Source: Chloroflexota bacterium (GTDB lineage Bacteria > Chloroflexota > Anaerolineae > Anaerolineales > DRMV01). From it: a stretch of DNA of 5,321 nt. Positions within the stretch are counted from its first letter, which is position 1. Each line of letters opens with the position of its first letter. The position numbers and the translations under genes were made by a program. Shown one piece after another: positions 4,740-5,321 of this stretch. The notes under the pieces were generated by a model. That model was given only the letters and a program-made list of their open reading frames with translations, made no database searches and was not told the DNA's origin. The DNA lies in NCBI GenBank assembly GCA_013154225.1, contig JAADCW010000062.1:1-5321 (forward strand), read 5' to 3'.

Positions 4740-5321
4740 TTAGGAAGCGTTGTGCTCTGAGTTTGCGCTTTGGCTGCCTTGCATGGCCGGCAGATAGAGC
4801 ATTTGCATGTATTCCTTCACCATGCGGCGGGTGCTGAATTGCGGCGTGATGGTGCGGATGGATTCCCGCACCCGTGCCAGCCATTCCACGGGCAGGCCGT
4901 CGGATGCGCGGCGTTTGTAGTAAAGGGGGATGATTTCGTTTTCCAGCACAGTGTAGAGGCTTTCCGCGTCCGCGGCATCCTGCGCCGCGGGGTCGTCGTA
5001 GGTGGTCTCGTCGCCGATGGCCCAGCCGTTGCGGCCGTTGTAGCCTTCCCGCCACCAGCCATCGAGCACCGAGAAATTGAGCACGCCGTTGATCGCGGCC
5101 TTCATGCCCGACGTGCCCGAAGCCTCGTTGGGGCGCCGCGGGGTGTTCAGCCACACGTCCACGCCCTGCACCAGATAGCGCGCCAGGTTCATGTCGTAAT
5201 CTTCCACAAACACCAGCCGCCCGCCGTTTTCGGCCAGTTTGACCTTGCGGTAAACCTCTTGGATGAGCCGCTTGCCTGGCTCATCCGCGGGATGGGCTTT
5301 GCCCGCGAAGATGATTTGCAC
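4740..5321 (-). CDS. glgP: Alpha-glucan (glycogen) phosphorylase, C-terminal part
   Basis: The last 193 residues of a GT35-family alpha-glucan phosphorylase, a PLP enzyme that releases glucose 1-phosphate from glycogen or maltodextrins. The visible part begins mid-protein with QIIFAGKAHPAD and includes DYDMNLARYLVQGVDVWLN (41-59), then the PLP-binding block EASGTSGMKAAINGVLN, where K74 of this fragment is the expected Schiff-base lysine, followed by DGWW. This wording, with TSGMK rather than TGNMK, is typical of the long bacterial DUF3417-bearing type. The C-terminal helical region with a polar tail is complete. The first codon in view is GTG, an internal valine and not a start; the gene continues beyond the window edge. 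It leads the likely operon with the two UPF0316 genes, 24 nt away. Confidence 0.93.
   Translation of the reverse strand: MQIIFAGKAHPADEPGKRLIQEVYRKVKLAENGGRLVFVEDYDMNLARYLVQGVDVWLNTPRRPNEASGTSGMKAAINGVLNFSVLDGWWREGYNGRNGWAIGDETTYDDPAAQDAADAESLYTVLENEIIPLYYKRRASDGLPVEWLARVRESIRTITPQFSTRRMVKEYMQMLYLPAMQGSQSANSEHNAS

Overview
This window reads as chromosomal sequence from a GC-rich bacterium with ordinary housekeeping genes. Shine-Dalgarno sequences precede most genes. None of the four tRNA genes encodes its 3' CCA, so the organism must add CCA enzymatically, which argues against enteric gammaproteobacteria. The mix of a long-branch bacterial alpha-glucan phosphorylase, a geranylgeranyl-reductase-type flavoprotein, SurE, a lone ECF transporter T subunit and tandem UPF0316 membrane proteins would fit Chloroflexota (Anaerolineae-like). 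That placement is an inference from gene content and style and has not been tested.

Layout: positions 1-600 hold a plus-strand tRNA cluster: Gly(CCC), Ser(UGA), Ser(GCU) and Arg(GCG). Tightly placed signals surround it: a hairpin-rich leader before tRNA-Gly, a hairpin/terminator overlapping a good sigma-70-type promoter before tRNA-Ser(UGA), and a strong terminator after tRNA-Arg. Positions 686-2600 hold a two-gene plus-strand unit: an FAD-dependent reductase of the geranylgeranyl reductase family overlapping surE by 23 bp. A hairpin with T-runs on both strands (2638-2668) separates this from the minus-strand genes that converge on it.

The right half is all minus strand. Read in the direction of transcription, it holds the C-terminal part of an alpha-glucan phosphorylase (continues past the window edge), then two tandem paralogous UPF0316 (DUF5698/DUF2179) membrane proteins joined by an ATGA overlap. 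Next comes a 141-bp gap with a 19-nt near-perfect inverted repeat, then an EcfT/CbiQ-type transporter subunit that lacks a Shine-Dalgarno sequence and may have a nearly leaderless mRNA.

No mobile element, CRISPR array or obvious defence system is visible. The most noteworthy points are the tRNA-Arg with a GCG anticodon (bacteria normally use ACG), the structured leader and 12-nt repeat at tRNA-Gly, the overlapping terminator and promoter inside the tRNA cluster, the large inverted repeat before ecfT, and the tandem UPF0316 pair behind a glucan phosphorylase.
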